Of a DNA stretch of 8,065 nucleotides, positions 1-7,232 are shown piece by piece. The position numbers and the translations under genes are program-made. The notes under the pieces are model-generated. The model was not told where the DNA came from, searched no databases, and saw only the letters and a list, made by a program, of their open reading frames with translations. The DNA comes from Chitinophagaceae bacterium (lineage in GTDB: Bacteria > Bacteroidota > Bacteroidia > Chitinophagales > Chitinophagaceae), in the NCBI GenBank assembly GCA_009996555.1, contig JAACZX010000096.1, forward strand, positions 1 through 8,065, in the 5' to 3' direction. The first letter of the stretch is position 1. Each line of letters begins with the position of its first letter.

Positions 1-1296
1 AAATATGCAACAGGCGGAAGAGGTGGGCAAGTGATTGCAGTAACAAATTTGAATGATAGTGGTGAGGGAAGTTTTCGTTGGGCATTGGAACAATTTCCCG
101 GCGAAGCACTAACGGTCATCTTTCGTGTGTCAGGTATTATTGAACTGCAATCGAAAATTCAGATCAAACGCTCCAACTTAACCATTGCCGGACAAACAGC
201 TCCCGGTGATGGCATCTGTTTAAAAAATCAATCACTCATTTTAAATGGTGCTTCTTCAAAAGGCAATCATGGCAATATCATTATCCGTTATATCCGTTCA
301 CGCCCCGGCGGTACGTTGAAAACAGGACTGTATGGTTTTGATATGGAAAACTGTCATGATGTAATTGTTGATCATTGCAGTTTCAGTTGGGCCAATGAAG
401 AATGTGCAGCCATGTACGATACAAAAAATACAACCGTACAATGGTGCATCATTAGTGAAGGGTTGTATGAAGCAGGTCATCAGAAAGGACATCGTTCGTA
501 TGGTGGTGTGTGGGGTGGACAGTATGCAAGCTATCATCACAATTTATTAGCACACCTCAACAGTCGTGCAATCCGTTTTAATGGAGCAAGGGCACATGAT
601 ACCATTGCACTGATTGATTACCGCAATAATGTTATTTACAATTGGGGCAATGCCAATGCAGCTTATGGTGGCGAAGTAAATATTGCAGGCGGTGTTTCAC
701 AAGTGAACATCGTCAACAATTATTATAAACCCGGTCCGGCAACATCAACTGAATTAAAGTTTGTCAATGCTTCTTATCAAAAAGAAGTCAACAAAGGAAC
801 AGGCAGGTGGTTTGTTGATGGCAACATCATGGAAGGCGATAAGGTGTTGACCAAAAAGAATGAAAGAGGTATTGATCTGAAAACGCAGGGTTATCCTTCT
901 GAAGCCATTTCTAACAAAGCATTTCGAGTGAGCATTGCATTGCCTGTTGAAACAGCAAAGGAATCGTACGAGAAAGTGTTGAAATATGCAGGTGCTGTTT
1001 TTCCTAAACGTGATGCAACCGATGAGCGTGTGGTGAACGAAACAAGAACCGGCACTGCCGTTGGTAAAGGCGTATTTGGTAAGCCGGGAATTATTGATAG
1101 TCCGTCAGCTGTAGGTGGCTGGGCTGAATACAAATCTGCAACAGCACCGCTTGATACGGATAAGGATGGTATGCCGGATGCATGGGAAACAAAAAAAGGA
1201 TTGAATCCAAACGATGCAAACGACCGCAACAAAGTTGATGCAAGCGGTTATACCATGCTGGAAATTTATTTAAACGAATTAGTAGAGGTAAAATAA
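1..1296 (+). CDS. Pectate lyase-like polysaccharide lyase, family PL1 (5' end missing)
   Basis: Likely cleaves polygalacturonate or a related polyuronide by Ca2+-dependent beta-elimination, outside the cytoplasm. The reading frame is open from base 1: KYATGGRGGQ precedes the GTG at 31, and this with the following VTNLNDSGEGSFRWAL is the usual opening of mature Bacteroidota PL1 enzymes. The GTG is therefore an internal valine codon, and the true start and signal peptide lie upstream. 431 residues are visible. Parallel beta-helix hallmarks follow: ITIAGQTAPGDG-like NLTIAGQTAPGDG, then VIVDHCSFSW (361-390), then the ASYHHNLLAHLNSRAIRFNG block (526-585), which should carry the catalytic arginine. 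A DTDKDGMPDAWE segment (1153-1188) has the DxDxDG Ca2+-binding pattern common at the C terminus of these lyases. No type IX secretion sorting domain is visible at the end. The stop is followed after one base by the next gene. Family assignment is firm; exact substrate is inferred. Confidence 0.92.
   Translation, partial: KYATGGRGGQVIAVTNLNDSGEGSFRWALEQFPGEALTVIFRVSGIIELQSKIQIKRSNLTIAGQTAPGDGICLKNQSLILNGASSKGNHGNIIIRYIRSRPGGTLKTGLYGFDMENCHDVIVDHCSFSWANEECAAMYDTKNTTVQWCIISEGLYEAGHQKGHRSYGGVWGGQYASYHHNLLAHLNSRAIRFNGARAHDTIALIDYRNNVIYNWGNANAAYGGEVNIAGGVSQVNIVNNYYKPGPATSTELKFVNASYQKEVNKGTGRWFVDGNIMEGDKVLTKKNERGIDLKTQGYPSEAISNKAFRVSIALPVETAKESYEKVLKYAGAVFPKRDATDERVVNETRTGTAVGKGVFGKPGIIDSPSAVGGWAEYKSATAPLDTDKDGMPDAWETKKGLNPNDANDRNKVDASGYTMLEIYLNELVEVK
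1284..1288 (+). promoter_or_regulatory. Shine-Dalgarno-like AGAGG before the 883-residue gene
   Basis: AGAGG lies inside the last codons of the lyase gene, nine bases before the ATG at 1298. It supports this start and, with the TAATATG junction (stop 1294-1296, start 1298), suggests translational coupling. Bacteroidota depend little on such sites, so its functional weight is uncertain. Confidence 0.45.
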
Positions 1297-1297
1297 T

Positions 1298-3949
1298 ATG
1301 AAAAAGATTTTTTGTATCATATCGTTAGTCGTTTGTTCAGCAGTGAATGCGCAGGTGAAGATTGAGAATAAACAGGTTTCAGCAAGAACAACATTTGCTG
1401 AGCAGCGGTTAAAAACCACAATTGCTCAATTAAAGCTGAGTACTGTAAAGCACGCAATTGTTTTAAGTAAACAGGCAGGTGGAAAGAAAGAAGGCTTTAC
1501 GATTGAAACAAAGAACAATCGCACCACTATTACCGGAAATGATGAAACAGGAATTTTGTACGGCTGTCTGGCTTTTGCCGATGAGTTAAGGGCAACAAAG
1601 AAATTTCCGGCAACATTTTCATTGAGCGATGCGCCGGAGATGGTCTTGCGTGGTGCATGTATTGGTGTGCAAAAACCGTACTATCTGCCCGGCAGAAATG
1701 TGTATGAATATCCTTACACACCTGAAACCTTCCCCTGGTTCTACGATAAAAAACTATGGATACAGTATCTCGATTCAATGGTTGCGAACCGGATGAACTC
1801 TTTGTATCTATGGAACGGTCACCCGTTTGCATCGTTGGTAAAGCTGAAGGATTATCCTTATGCCGTGGAAGTAGATGATGCAACATTCAAAAAGAATGAA
1901 GAGATCTATCGCTTTTTAACAACCGAAGCTGATAAGCGTGGTATCTGGGTGATCCAGATGTTTTATAATATCATTGTATCAAAACCTTTTGCTGAATACC
2001 ACAAGATCAAAACACAGGAACGTGAACGTCCCATCATTCCACTCATTGCTGATTATACACGAAAATCTATTGCAGCTTTTGTAGAAAAATACCCCAACGT
2101 TGGTTTAATGGTTTGCCTGGGTGAAGCAATGGAAGGTGTGGGCAACGATGATATTGAATGGTTCACCAAAACCATTATTCCCGGTGTAAAAGATGGTTTG
2201 AAAGCATTGAATAAAACAGAAGAGCCACCGATTGTGTTGCGTGCACATGATACCGATGCGCCCGGAGTAATGCGTGCTTCGTTACCACTCTATAAAAATT
2301 TATACACCGAAGCAAAGTTCAACGGTGAAGCATTGACCTATGCACGCCCAAGAGGAACATGGGCCGAACTGCACCAGACATTAAGCAAGCTCGGCAGTGT
2401 GCAGATTGAGAACGTACATATTCTTGCCAACCTCGAACCGTTCCGTTATGGTTCTCCCGATTTTATTCAGCAGAGTGTAATTGGTATGCACGAAGTAATG
2501 GGTGGCAATGGATTGCATTTGTATCCGCAGGCTTCATATTGGGATTGGCCTTATAGCGCTGATAGTGTGCGTGGCAAACGTCTATTACAAATTGAACGTG
2601 ACTGGATCTGGTACAGTGCATGGAGCCGTTATGCATGGAAAGCGAACCGTAACCGGGAAGAAGAAATTGTTTACTGGAGTAAGCAACTTGCATCGAAGTT
2701 TGGTTGCAGTGAAGCTGATGGAAGAAGAATATTAACAGCGTATGAAGAGAGTGGTGAGATTGCTCCAAAGCTCTTGCGTCGTTTTGGTATTACCGATGGA
2801 AACCGTCAGACGCTTACACTTGGAATGTTGATGACGCAACTTATCAATCCATTCCGTTATGGTTTGTTTACACTGTTGTATGATGCAGAAGCACCGGAAG
2901 GTGAAATGATCCTTGATTATGCAGACAAACAACAGAAAGGAATAAAACATATTGGTGAAACACCGCCACAGGTAGCAAACGAAGTAGTGGTGCATGGTAA
3001 CAATGCCGTTACTGCAATTATGGAAGTGTCGAGAAGAGTAACGAAGAACAAGGAAGAATTCAATCGCATTGTTAACGATATGTATTGCTACAAAGCAATG
3101 GCCGGTCATTTCAGCAGTAAAGTAACTGCAGCGGTGCAATTGTTGAAATACAAGTACAGCGGCAATGTTACAGATCTTGAGATGGCAGTACCAATGCTGG
3201 AAAAAAGTGTAAACGATTACAAAGAGCTGGCTGCATTAACCGCAGGGTCTTACCTCTATGCCAACAGCATGCAAACGCAGCAGCGGAAAATACCTATGCG
3301 TGGTTCAAATGCTACATTTAAACATTGGACAGAGATGGTACCGGTATTTGAAACCGAACTAAAAACATTTAAATACAAGATCGATTCGCTTAAAAACAGA
3401 TCCAATACAAAGGTGCAGGAGCGCCAACCTTTTTTACAGGTTGATGCAAAGTTGAATCATGTTCCGGTTATATTGAATGAAGGTGCACAACTCTTCAGCG
3501 ATACAGGTTTTCGAATTAAACAGCTTCCCTCTGAACTGAAGGGAATGAAAGCTGTACAGTTAAATTACAGACAGCAGCTGAGAAGCCCTACTGAGATTAA
3601 TTTTTATACAGATAAGCCGGTAAAAATATTGGTGGGATATTTCAGGACACAGCGTGCAGCCTTCACTATTGATACAGTTTTTGCAAAAGCACCTGAGCTG
3701 GAAACAAATGCCAGCGCAGATGATTATGGTCAGGCTGAAATAAAAATTTCTAATGCCATTGCTATTGAAGGTATGCCGCCGGTGAATATTCATACTTATT
3801 CGTTTAAAGCAGGATCACATACATTGAAATTGCCGAAAGGAGTTTGTCTTGTGCTGGGTTTTGTTGATGGCACACAAATCATTCCTGTTTACGATGCAAT
3901 GCTGATGAGCGACGCAAAGAATAAAAATATTGATTGGCTGTTTGAATAA
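1298..3949 (+). CDS. Secreted putative glycoside hydrolase of unassigned family, alpha-glucuronidase-like architecture
   Basis: 883 residues, complete. I do not recognise a named family. The start at 1298 gives a clean Sec signal peptide (MKK, hydrophobic core 4-16, VNA|Q cleavage after residue 18). Residues about 19-110 look like the small alpha/beta domain preceding GH20/GH67-type barrels; ETGILYGCLAFADELR (83-98) is its typical last helix. APEMVLRGA (112-120) would open a TIM barrel running to about 420, with strand-like segments RMNSLYLW (165-172), IWVIQMFYN (216-224), VGLMVCLGEAMEG (268-280), PPIVLRAHDTDA (310-321), VHILANLEPF (373-382) and GNGLHLYPQASYWDWPY (403-419). About 430-700 is helical, and 705-870 looks like a beta-sandwich. 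This order and length resemble GH115, but diagnostic GH115 and GH67 motifs are not clearly present. E276 and E380 are candidate catalytic acids (inference). It is co-transcribed with a PL1 lyase, so uronic-acid-containing glycan is the likely substrate. Confidence 0.7.
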   Translation: MKKIFCIISLVVCSAVNAQVKIENKQVSARTTFAEQRLKTTIAQLKLSTVKHAIVLSKQAGGKKEGFTIETKNNRTTITGNDETGILYGCLAFADELRATKKFPATFSLSDAPEMVLRGACIGVQKPYYLPGRNVYEYPYTPETFPWFYDKKLWIQYLDSMVANRMNSLYLWNGHPFASLVKLKDYPYAVEVDDATFKKNEEIYRFLTTEADKRGIWVIQMFYNIIVSKPFAEYHKIKTQERERPIIPLIADYTRKSIAAFVEKYPNVGLMVCLGEAMEGVGNDDIEWFTKTIIPGVKDGLKALNKTEEPPIVLRAHDTDAPGVMRASLPLYKNLYTEAKFNGEALTYARPRGTWAELHQTLSKLGSVQIENVHILANLEPFRYGSPDFIQQSVIGMHEVMGGNGLHLYPQASYWDWPYSADSVRGKRLLQIERDWIWYSAWSRYAWKANRNREEEIVYWSKQLASKFGCSEADGRRILTAYEESGEIAPKLLRRFGITDGNRQTLTLGMLMTQLINPFRYGLFTLLYDAEAPEGEMILDYADKQQKGIKHIGETPPQVANEVVVHGNNAVTAIMEVSRRVTKNKEEFNRIVNDMYCYKAMAGHFSSKVTAAVQLLKYKYSGNVTDLEMAVPMLEKSVNDYKELAALTAGSYLYANSMQTQQRKIPMRGSNATFKHWTEMVPVFETELKTFKYKIDSLKNRSNTKVQERQPFLQVDAKLNHVPVILNEGAQLFSDTGFRIKQLPSELKGMKAVQLNYRQQLRSPTEINFYTDKPVKILVGYFRTQRAAFTIDTVFAKAPELETNASADDYGQAEIKISNAIAIEGMPPVNIHTYSFKAGSHTLKLPKGVCLVLGFVDGTQIIPVYDAMLMSDAKNKNIDWLFE

Positions 3950-3975
3950 CAGCGAAATGCAACCGACAGCTGTTA
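3947..3975 (+). terminator. Possible hairpin overlapping the stop codon of the enzyme gene
   Basis: TAACAGC (3947-3953, including the TAA stop) is perfectly complementary to GCTGTTA (3969-3975), a 7-bp stem with a 15-base loop. No T run follows directly; the nearest T-rich stretch is about 17 bases on (3993-4002). It could be a weak terminator or a 3'-end stabilising structure. The large loop makes chance a real alternative. Confidence 0.25.
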
Positions 3976-4025
3976 AATATAATGCGGTATAATTTTTATT
4001 TGCGAAAGTGAAGATTTCTTAAATG

Positions 4026-4053
4026 AAAAATCCGTCAGCAGGAGATTTTTTTT
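4026..4053 (+). terminator. Weak intrinsic terminator candidate before susC
   Basis: AAAAATC (4026-4032) can pair with GATTTTT (4044-4050), loop of 11 bases, and the T run extends to 4053 (eight T in all). The shape fits a Rho-independent terminator ending the lyase/hydrolase unit before the susC promoter region, but the stem has only one G-C pair, so termination may be partial. Confidence 0.3.
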
Positions 4054-4091
4054 AATAGTAAAATAATACATCTTTAGAGTAAGGTATGACA

Positions 4092-4123
4092 TTGTTACCA
4101 GGCAGGTCAAAAATGTAATTTTA
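4092..4123 (+). promoter_or_regulatory. Candidate Bacteroidota sigma-type promoter for susC
   Basis: TTG at 4092-4094 and TAATTTTA at 4116-4123 are separated by 21 bases. The known Bacteroidota housekeeping promoter is TTG, 17-23 bases, then TAnnTTTG; the second box matches at all fixed positions but the last (A for G). Transcription would start near 4130, giving a 5' leader of about 50 bases before the ATG at 4184. Motifs of this kind arise by chance in AT-rich DNA. Confidence 0.4.
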
Positions 4124-4183
4124 GCGCAAATTATTTTTAACGGTTGTATACACATCTCACAGTGTTGCAAAAAAAAATGCTAT

Positions 4184-7100
4184 ATGAACTACCAGAACAT
4201 GCTGAAATGCTTTTTTGCATTCATGGCACTGCTATCATTCCATTTTTCTTTTTCCCAGTCCATTACAGTAACAGGCAAGGTTTCTGATCAGCAATCAGGA
4301 ACAGCAATTGCCAGCGTTAATGTGAATGTGAAAGGAACAACGTCTACTGTAATGACCGACAATGACGGAAATTACCGCATTGCCGCTAACATGGGCGATG
4401 TGCTTTTATTTACATCAAGCGGTTACATTGCTGTTGAGTTAACAGTTAACAGCACCTCAATGGATGTTTCTTTGAAAGCAGATGTTAAAACATTAGATGA
4501 AATTGTAACCATCGGTTATGGTACAGTAAAACGTCGTGATCTTACCGGTTCTGTTTTCACTGTTAAGAGCGAAGACATTTTACGAACACCCACTTTTAAT
4601 GCTGTGGAGGCATTGCAGGGGCGTGTACCCGGTGTTGATCTGTCAAGAAGTTCAGGAAATCCCGGTGCTGGTGCTTCAATAAGAGTGCGGGGTAACCGTT
4701 CTTTCTTTGGAAGCAATGAACCTCTCTTTATTATTGATGGCTTCCAGGGTGGTAATGCCAGTGATCTTAATCCGAATGATATTGAAACCATTGAAGTGTT
4801 GAAAGATGCTGCTGCTACAGCTATTTATGGTTCGCAGGGTGCAAATGGTGTATTTATTATTACTACTAAAAAAGGAAGAGCTGGCAAGACCAAAGTTTCA
4901 TACGATGGTTATTACGGCATTAACGGTTACACATCTTATCCAAAAGGACGCATTGGCGAAGATTATATTAAGTTCAGAAGAGAAGCATACCGCACAAGCG
5001 GATTGTGGAACAGTCCGGCAGATGATGCTGCGATTTTTCCAAATGTTGCGGAAGCCGAAGCTGTGGCCAATGGTGAGTGGGTTGACTGGTATGAACTGCT
5101 GAACAGAAATGGCCAGCAGCAAAGTCATTCCGTTTCTGTGCAGTCAGGAAATGATAAAACAAAAGTATTTTTTTCGGTCGGTCATTTTAAGGAAGAAGGT
5201 ATGCTTCGCCGCAGCGACTTTACCAGAAATTCCCTGCGTTTTAATTTAGATCAAACACTTGCGAAGTGGGCTAAAACAGGTATTCAAACACAAATCGGTT
5301 TCTTTAACCTCAACAGCAGAGTAGATCCTTTATCGCTGGTGATGCAAACTTCCCCACTTGGTAAACCATACGATGCCAATGGTAACATCAATGTGTTTCC
5401 GGTAGCAGGAAGTCCGAATACGCTTAGCCCGTTATCCGACGAAAGAGGTGATACAATTGCCACAAATAATACAATCAGAACAAATGTTTTGAGTAATGCA
5501 TATCTTGAATTAACTCCTGTTAAAGGATTAACCTTCCGCTCAAATTTTGGTGTTACAATGAATTTCAGCAGACAGGGGGTGTATAATTCAGCAAGCTCAG
5601 TGGCGCAACGCACTACACGTTTAGCTACTTCAGCACAGGGAACAGCATTTGTACGGGCATTCAACTGGGATAATACCGTTACTTACAAGAAAGCCTTTGG
5701 TGATCATGATTTTACAGTAACAGGTATTCAAAGTTATATTGAAAACCATGTTGATAATCTTTACGCAACCGGCAATCGCCAGTTATTAGGTTCGCAATTG
5801 TTTTACAATCTGCAGGCAACTGATCCTACCAGCCAACGTATTACTACAGGTTATACACTTTCCAACAACCTTGCATTTGCAGGCCGTGTAAATTATTCTT
5901 TCAAAGGAAAATACCTGCTTGCTTTATCAGGCCGTTACGATGGTGCATCTCGCTTGTCTGCAGGTAATAAGTGGGACTTTTTCCCATCTGTATCGGTAGG
6001 TTGGAATGTCAGCAGCGAAGATTTTATGGCGCCATTAACCTTTGTGAATAATCTGAAACTGCGTGCATCGTACGGCGTAACCGGTAACTACGGTATTGAT
6101 GTGTATGGTACACAAAGCAATATTGTTGCTGCAAGTAATATGGCTTTTGGCGATGTGCAGGCTGCTTACTTTCAATTCAGTCCCCGCATTGGTAATGCAG
6201 GGTTAAGATGGGAGAAAACAGCAAGTACCAACATCGGTATTGATTTCGCTTTTCTTAATAACAGAATTACCGGTAGTGCAGATTGGTACAATGCCAGAAC
6301 AACAAACGTATTGTTTGATCGCTCATTACCCTTTACTTCAGGCGTAACTTCTATTTACCAGAACATTGGTGAAACACTCAACAAGGGTATTGAAATCGGT
6401 ATTACTGGTAAAATAGTACAACGCCCGTCATTTTCGTGGGATGCAACAGCTACGTTCACCAGCAACAGAGAGCGTATTGTTAAGTTGATTGATGGAAGGA
6501 ATATTATTTCAACAGTAACTCCTGAAACACTTTCATTGTTGCTCAACCGTCCATTGGTGTCATATTACAGCTACCAGAAACTTGGTATATGGCAGGCAAA
6601 TGAATCAGATAAAGCAGCATTACTCAAGTTTGGTAACACGCCGTTTAAACCCGGTGATATTAAAGTGGCCGATTTGAATGGTGATGGTATTATTGATGCA
6701 AACAATGACCGTACTTATCTTGGTTCGCCCGTGCCAAAATTTGTATTGGGTCTGCAGAATAATTTCAGTTACAAAGGATTTGATCTTGGTGTGTACATCT
6801 TTGTTCGTTACGGCCAGATTATTAACGCTGAGTTTATGGGTCGTTACAATCCCGGTGGTGGAGGAAACGGGCCAGCTAATTTTGATTACTGGACACCTGA
6901 AAACCCTTCGAATGATTTTCCAAGACCAAAGCAAGGTGCACAGTTGATTGATTACCCGGCTTACCAGGCGTTGAACTTCATTGATGGATCATATTGGAAA
7001 ATAAAAACACTCACACTGGGTTACACAATTCCAAAGAATACGACAGCAAAAGTGTTTGCATCAAACATCCGCTTGTATGCTACGGCAAATAATCTGTTCA

Positions 7101-7207
7101 CAAAAGCAAAACATCATTTGCTGAACAATTATGATCCTGAAAGAGGTGGATCGGAAAGTGCTCCGCTCAGCAGGCAATTTGTGTTTGGAGTAAATCTTGA
7201 TTTTTAA
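4184..7207 (+). CDS. SusC-like TonB-dependent outer-membrane glycan transporter
   Basis: 1007 residues, complete and of normal SusC length. It forms the outer-membrane barrel that imports oligosaccharides presented by its SusD partner, powered by TonB/ExbBD. Residues 1-24 are a Sec signal peptide (cleavage near SFS|Q). About 27-100 is a carboxypeptidase-regulatory-like domain (ITVTGKVSDQQSGTAI...). LDEIVTIGYGTVKRRDLTGS (104-123) is the SusC TonB-box region. The plug carries NAVEALQGRVPGV (139-151), SIRVRG (165-170), EPLFIIDGF (179-187) and NPNDIETIEVLKDAAATAIY (196-215), all SusC signatures. The barrel follows; DLNGDGIIDANND near 6670-6710 is the conserved loop motif of this family, and the protein ends in the aromatic residue F1007 as outer-membrane barrels do. 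There is no STN domain, so signalling through an anti-sigma factor is not expected. The ATG at 4184 was chosen for its signal peptide; M6 (4199) is an in-frame alternative. Substrate cannot be read from the sequence; pectic material is inferred from the lyase gene. Confidence 0.96.
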   Translation: MNYQNMLKCFFAFMALLSFHFSFSQSITVTGKVSDQQSGTAIASVNVNVKGTTSTVMTDNDGNYRIAANMGDVLLFTSSGYIAVELTVNSTSMDVSLKADVKTLDEIVTIGYGTVKRRDLTGSVFTVKSEDILRTPTFNAVEALQGRVPGVDLSRSSGNPGAGASIRVRGNRSFFGSNEPLFIIDGFQGGNASDLNPNDIETIEVLKDAAATAIYGSQGANGVFIITTKKGRAGKTKVSYDGYYGINGYTSYPKGRIGEDYIKFRREAYRTSGLWNSPADDAAIFPNVAEAEAVANGEWVDWYELLNRNGQQQSHSVSVQSGNDKTKVFFSVGHFKEEGMLRRSDFTRNSLRFNLDQTLAKWAKTGIQTQIGFFNLNSRVDPLSLVMQTSPLGKPYDANGNINVFPVAGSPNTLSPLSDERGDTIATNNTIRTNVLSNAYLELTPVKGLTFRSNFGVTMNFSRQGVYNSASSVAQRTTRLATSAQGTAFVRAFNWDNTVTYKKAFGDHDFTVTGIQSYIENHVDNLYATGNRQLLGSQLFYNLQATDPTSQRITTGYTLSNNLAFAGRVNYSFKGKYLLALSGRYDGASRLSAGNKWDFFPSVSVGWNVSSEDFMAPLTFVNNLKLRASYGVTGNYGIDVYGTQSNIVAASNMAFGDVQAAYFQFSPRIGNAGLRWEKTASTNIGIDFAFLNNRITGSADWYNARTTNVLFDRSLPFTSGVTSIYQNIGETLNKGIEIGITGKIVQRPSFSWDATATFTSNRERIVKLIDGRNIISTVTPETLSLLLNRPLVSYYSYQKLGIWQANESDKAALLKFGNTPFKPGDIKVADLNGDGIIDANNDRTYLGSPVPKFVLGLQNNFSYKGFDLGVYIFVRYGQIINAEFMGRYNPGGGGNGPANFDYWTPENPSNDFPRPKQGAQLIDYPAYQALNFIDGSYWKIKTLTLGYTIPKNTTAKVFASNIRLYATANNLFTKAKHHLLNNYDPERGGSESAPLSRQFVFGVNLDF

Positions 7208-7221
7208 TTGATCACATCAAA

Positions 7222-7227
7222 AAAAGG
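7222..7227 (+). promoter_or_regulatory. Ribosome binding region of the susD gene
   Basis: AAAAGG ends five bases before the ATG at 7233, in the 25-base gap after the susC stop. The A-rich context is typical for Bacteroidota starts. No terminator is seen in the gap, so susC and susD are co-transcribed. Confidence 0.5.
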
Positions 7228-7232
7228 TTTTT

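Noticed and set aside
31..33. GTG as the start codon of the lyase gene
   Set aside because: The frame is open to base 1, and the ten residues before the GTG (KYATGGRGGQ) are part of the conserved PL1 opening. The gene is truncated by the window; the GTG is an internal valine.
891..1232. 113-codon open frame on the - strand inside the lyase gene
   Set aside because: It is antisense to the conserved C-terminal part of the PL1 protein, including its DxDxDG segment, and has no homology I recognise.
2732..3139. 135-codon open frame on the - strand inside the 883-residue enzyme gene, rich in Cys, His and Phe
   Set aside because: Composition is that of a reverse-complement shadow; the + strand protein is continuous and plausible through the region.
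3978..3993. Two TATAAT hexamers (3978-3983 and 3988-3993) resembling E. coli -10 boxes
   Set aside because: Bacteroidota primary sigma factors use TAnnTTTG, and no TTG lies at a suitable distance upstream. AT-rich chance is the simpler reading.
4013..4050. Attenuator-like alternative pairing: AAATC (4028-4032) could pair with GATTT upstream (4013-4017) or GATTTTT downstream (4044-4050)
   Set aside because: The upstream stem is only five bases, mostly A-T, and no leader peptide or ligand-binding fold is visible. Such alternatives are expected in AT-rich DNA.
4177..4287. Small + strand frame of 36 codons starting at the ATG directly after a nine-A run, overlapping the susC start
   Set aside because: It is out of frame with susC, its product resembles nothing and only re-reads the signal-peptide region. 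A leader peptide is possible, but nothing supports it.
5284..5664. 126-codon open frame on the - strand inside susC
   Set aside because: It lies wholly within a strongly supported SusC gene, has no recognisable domain and no start signal of its own.
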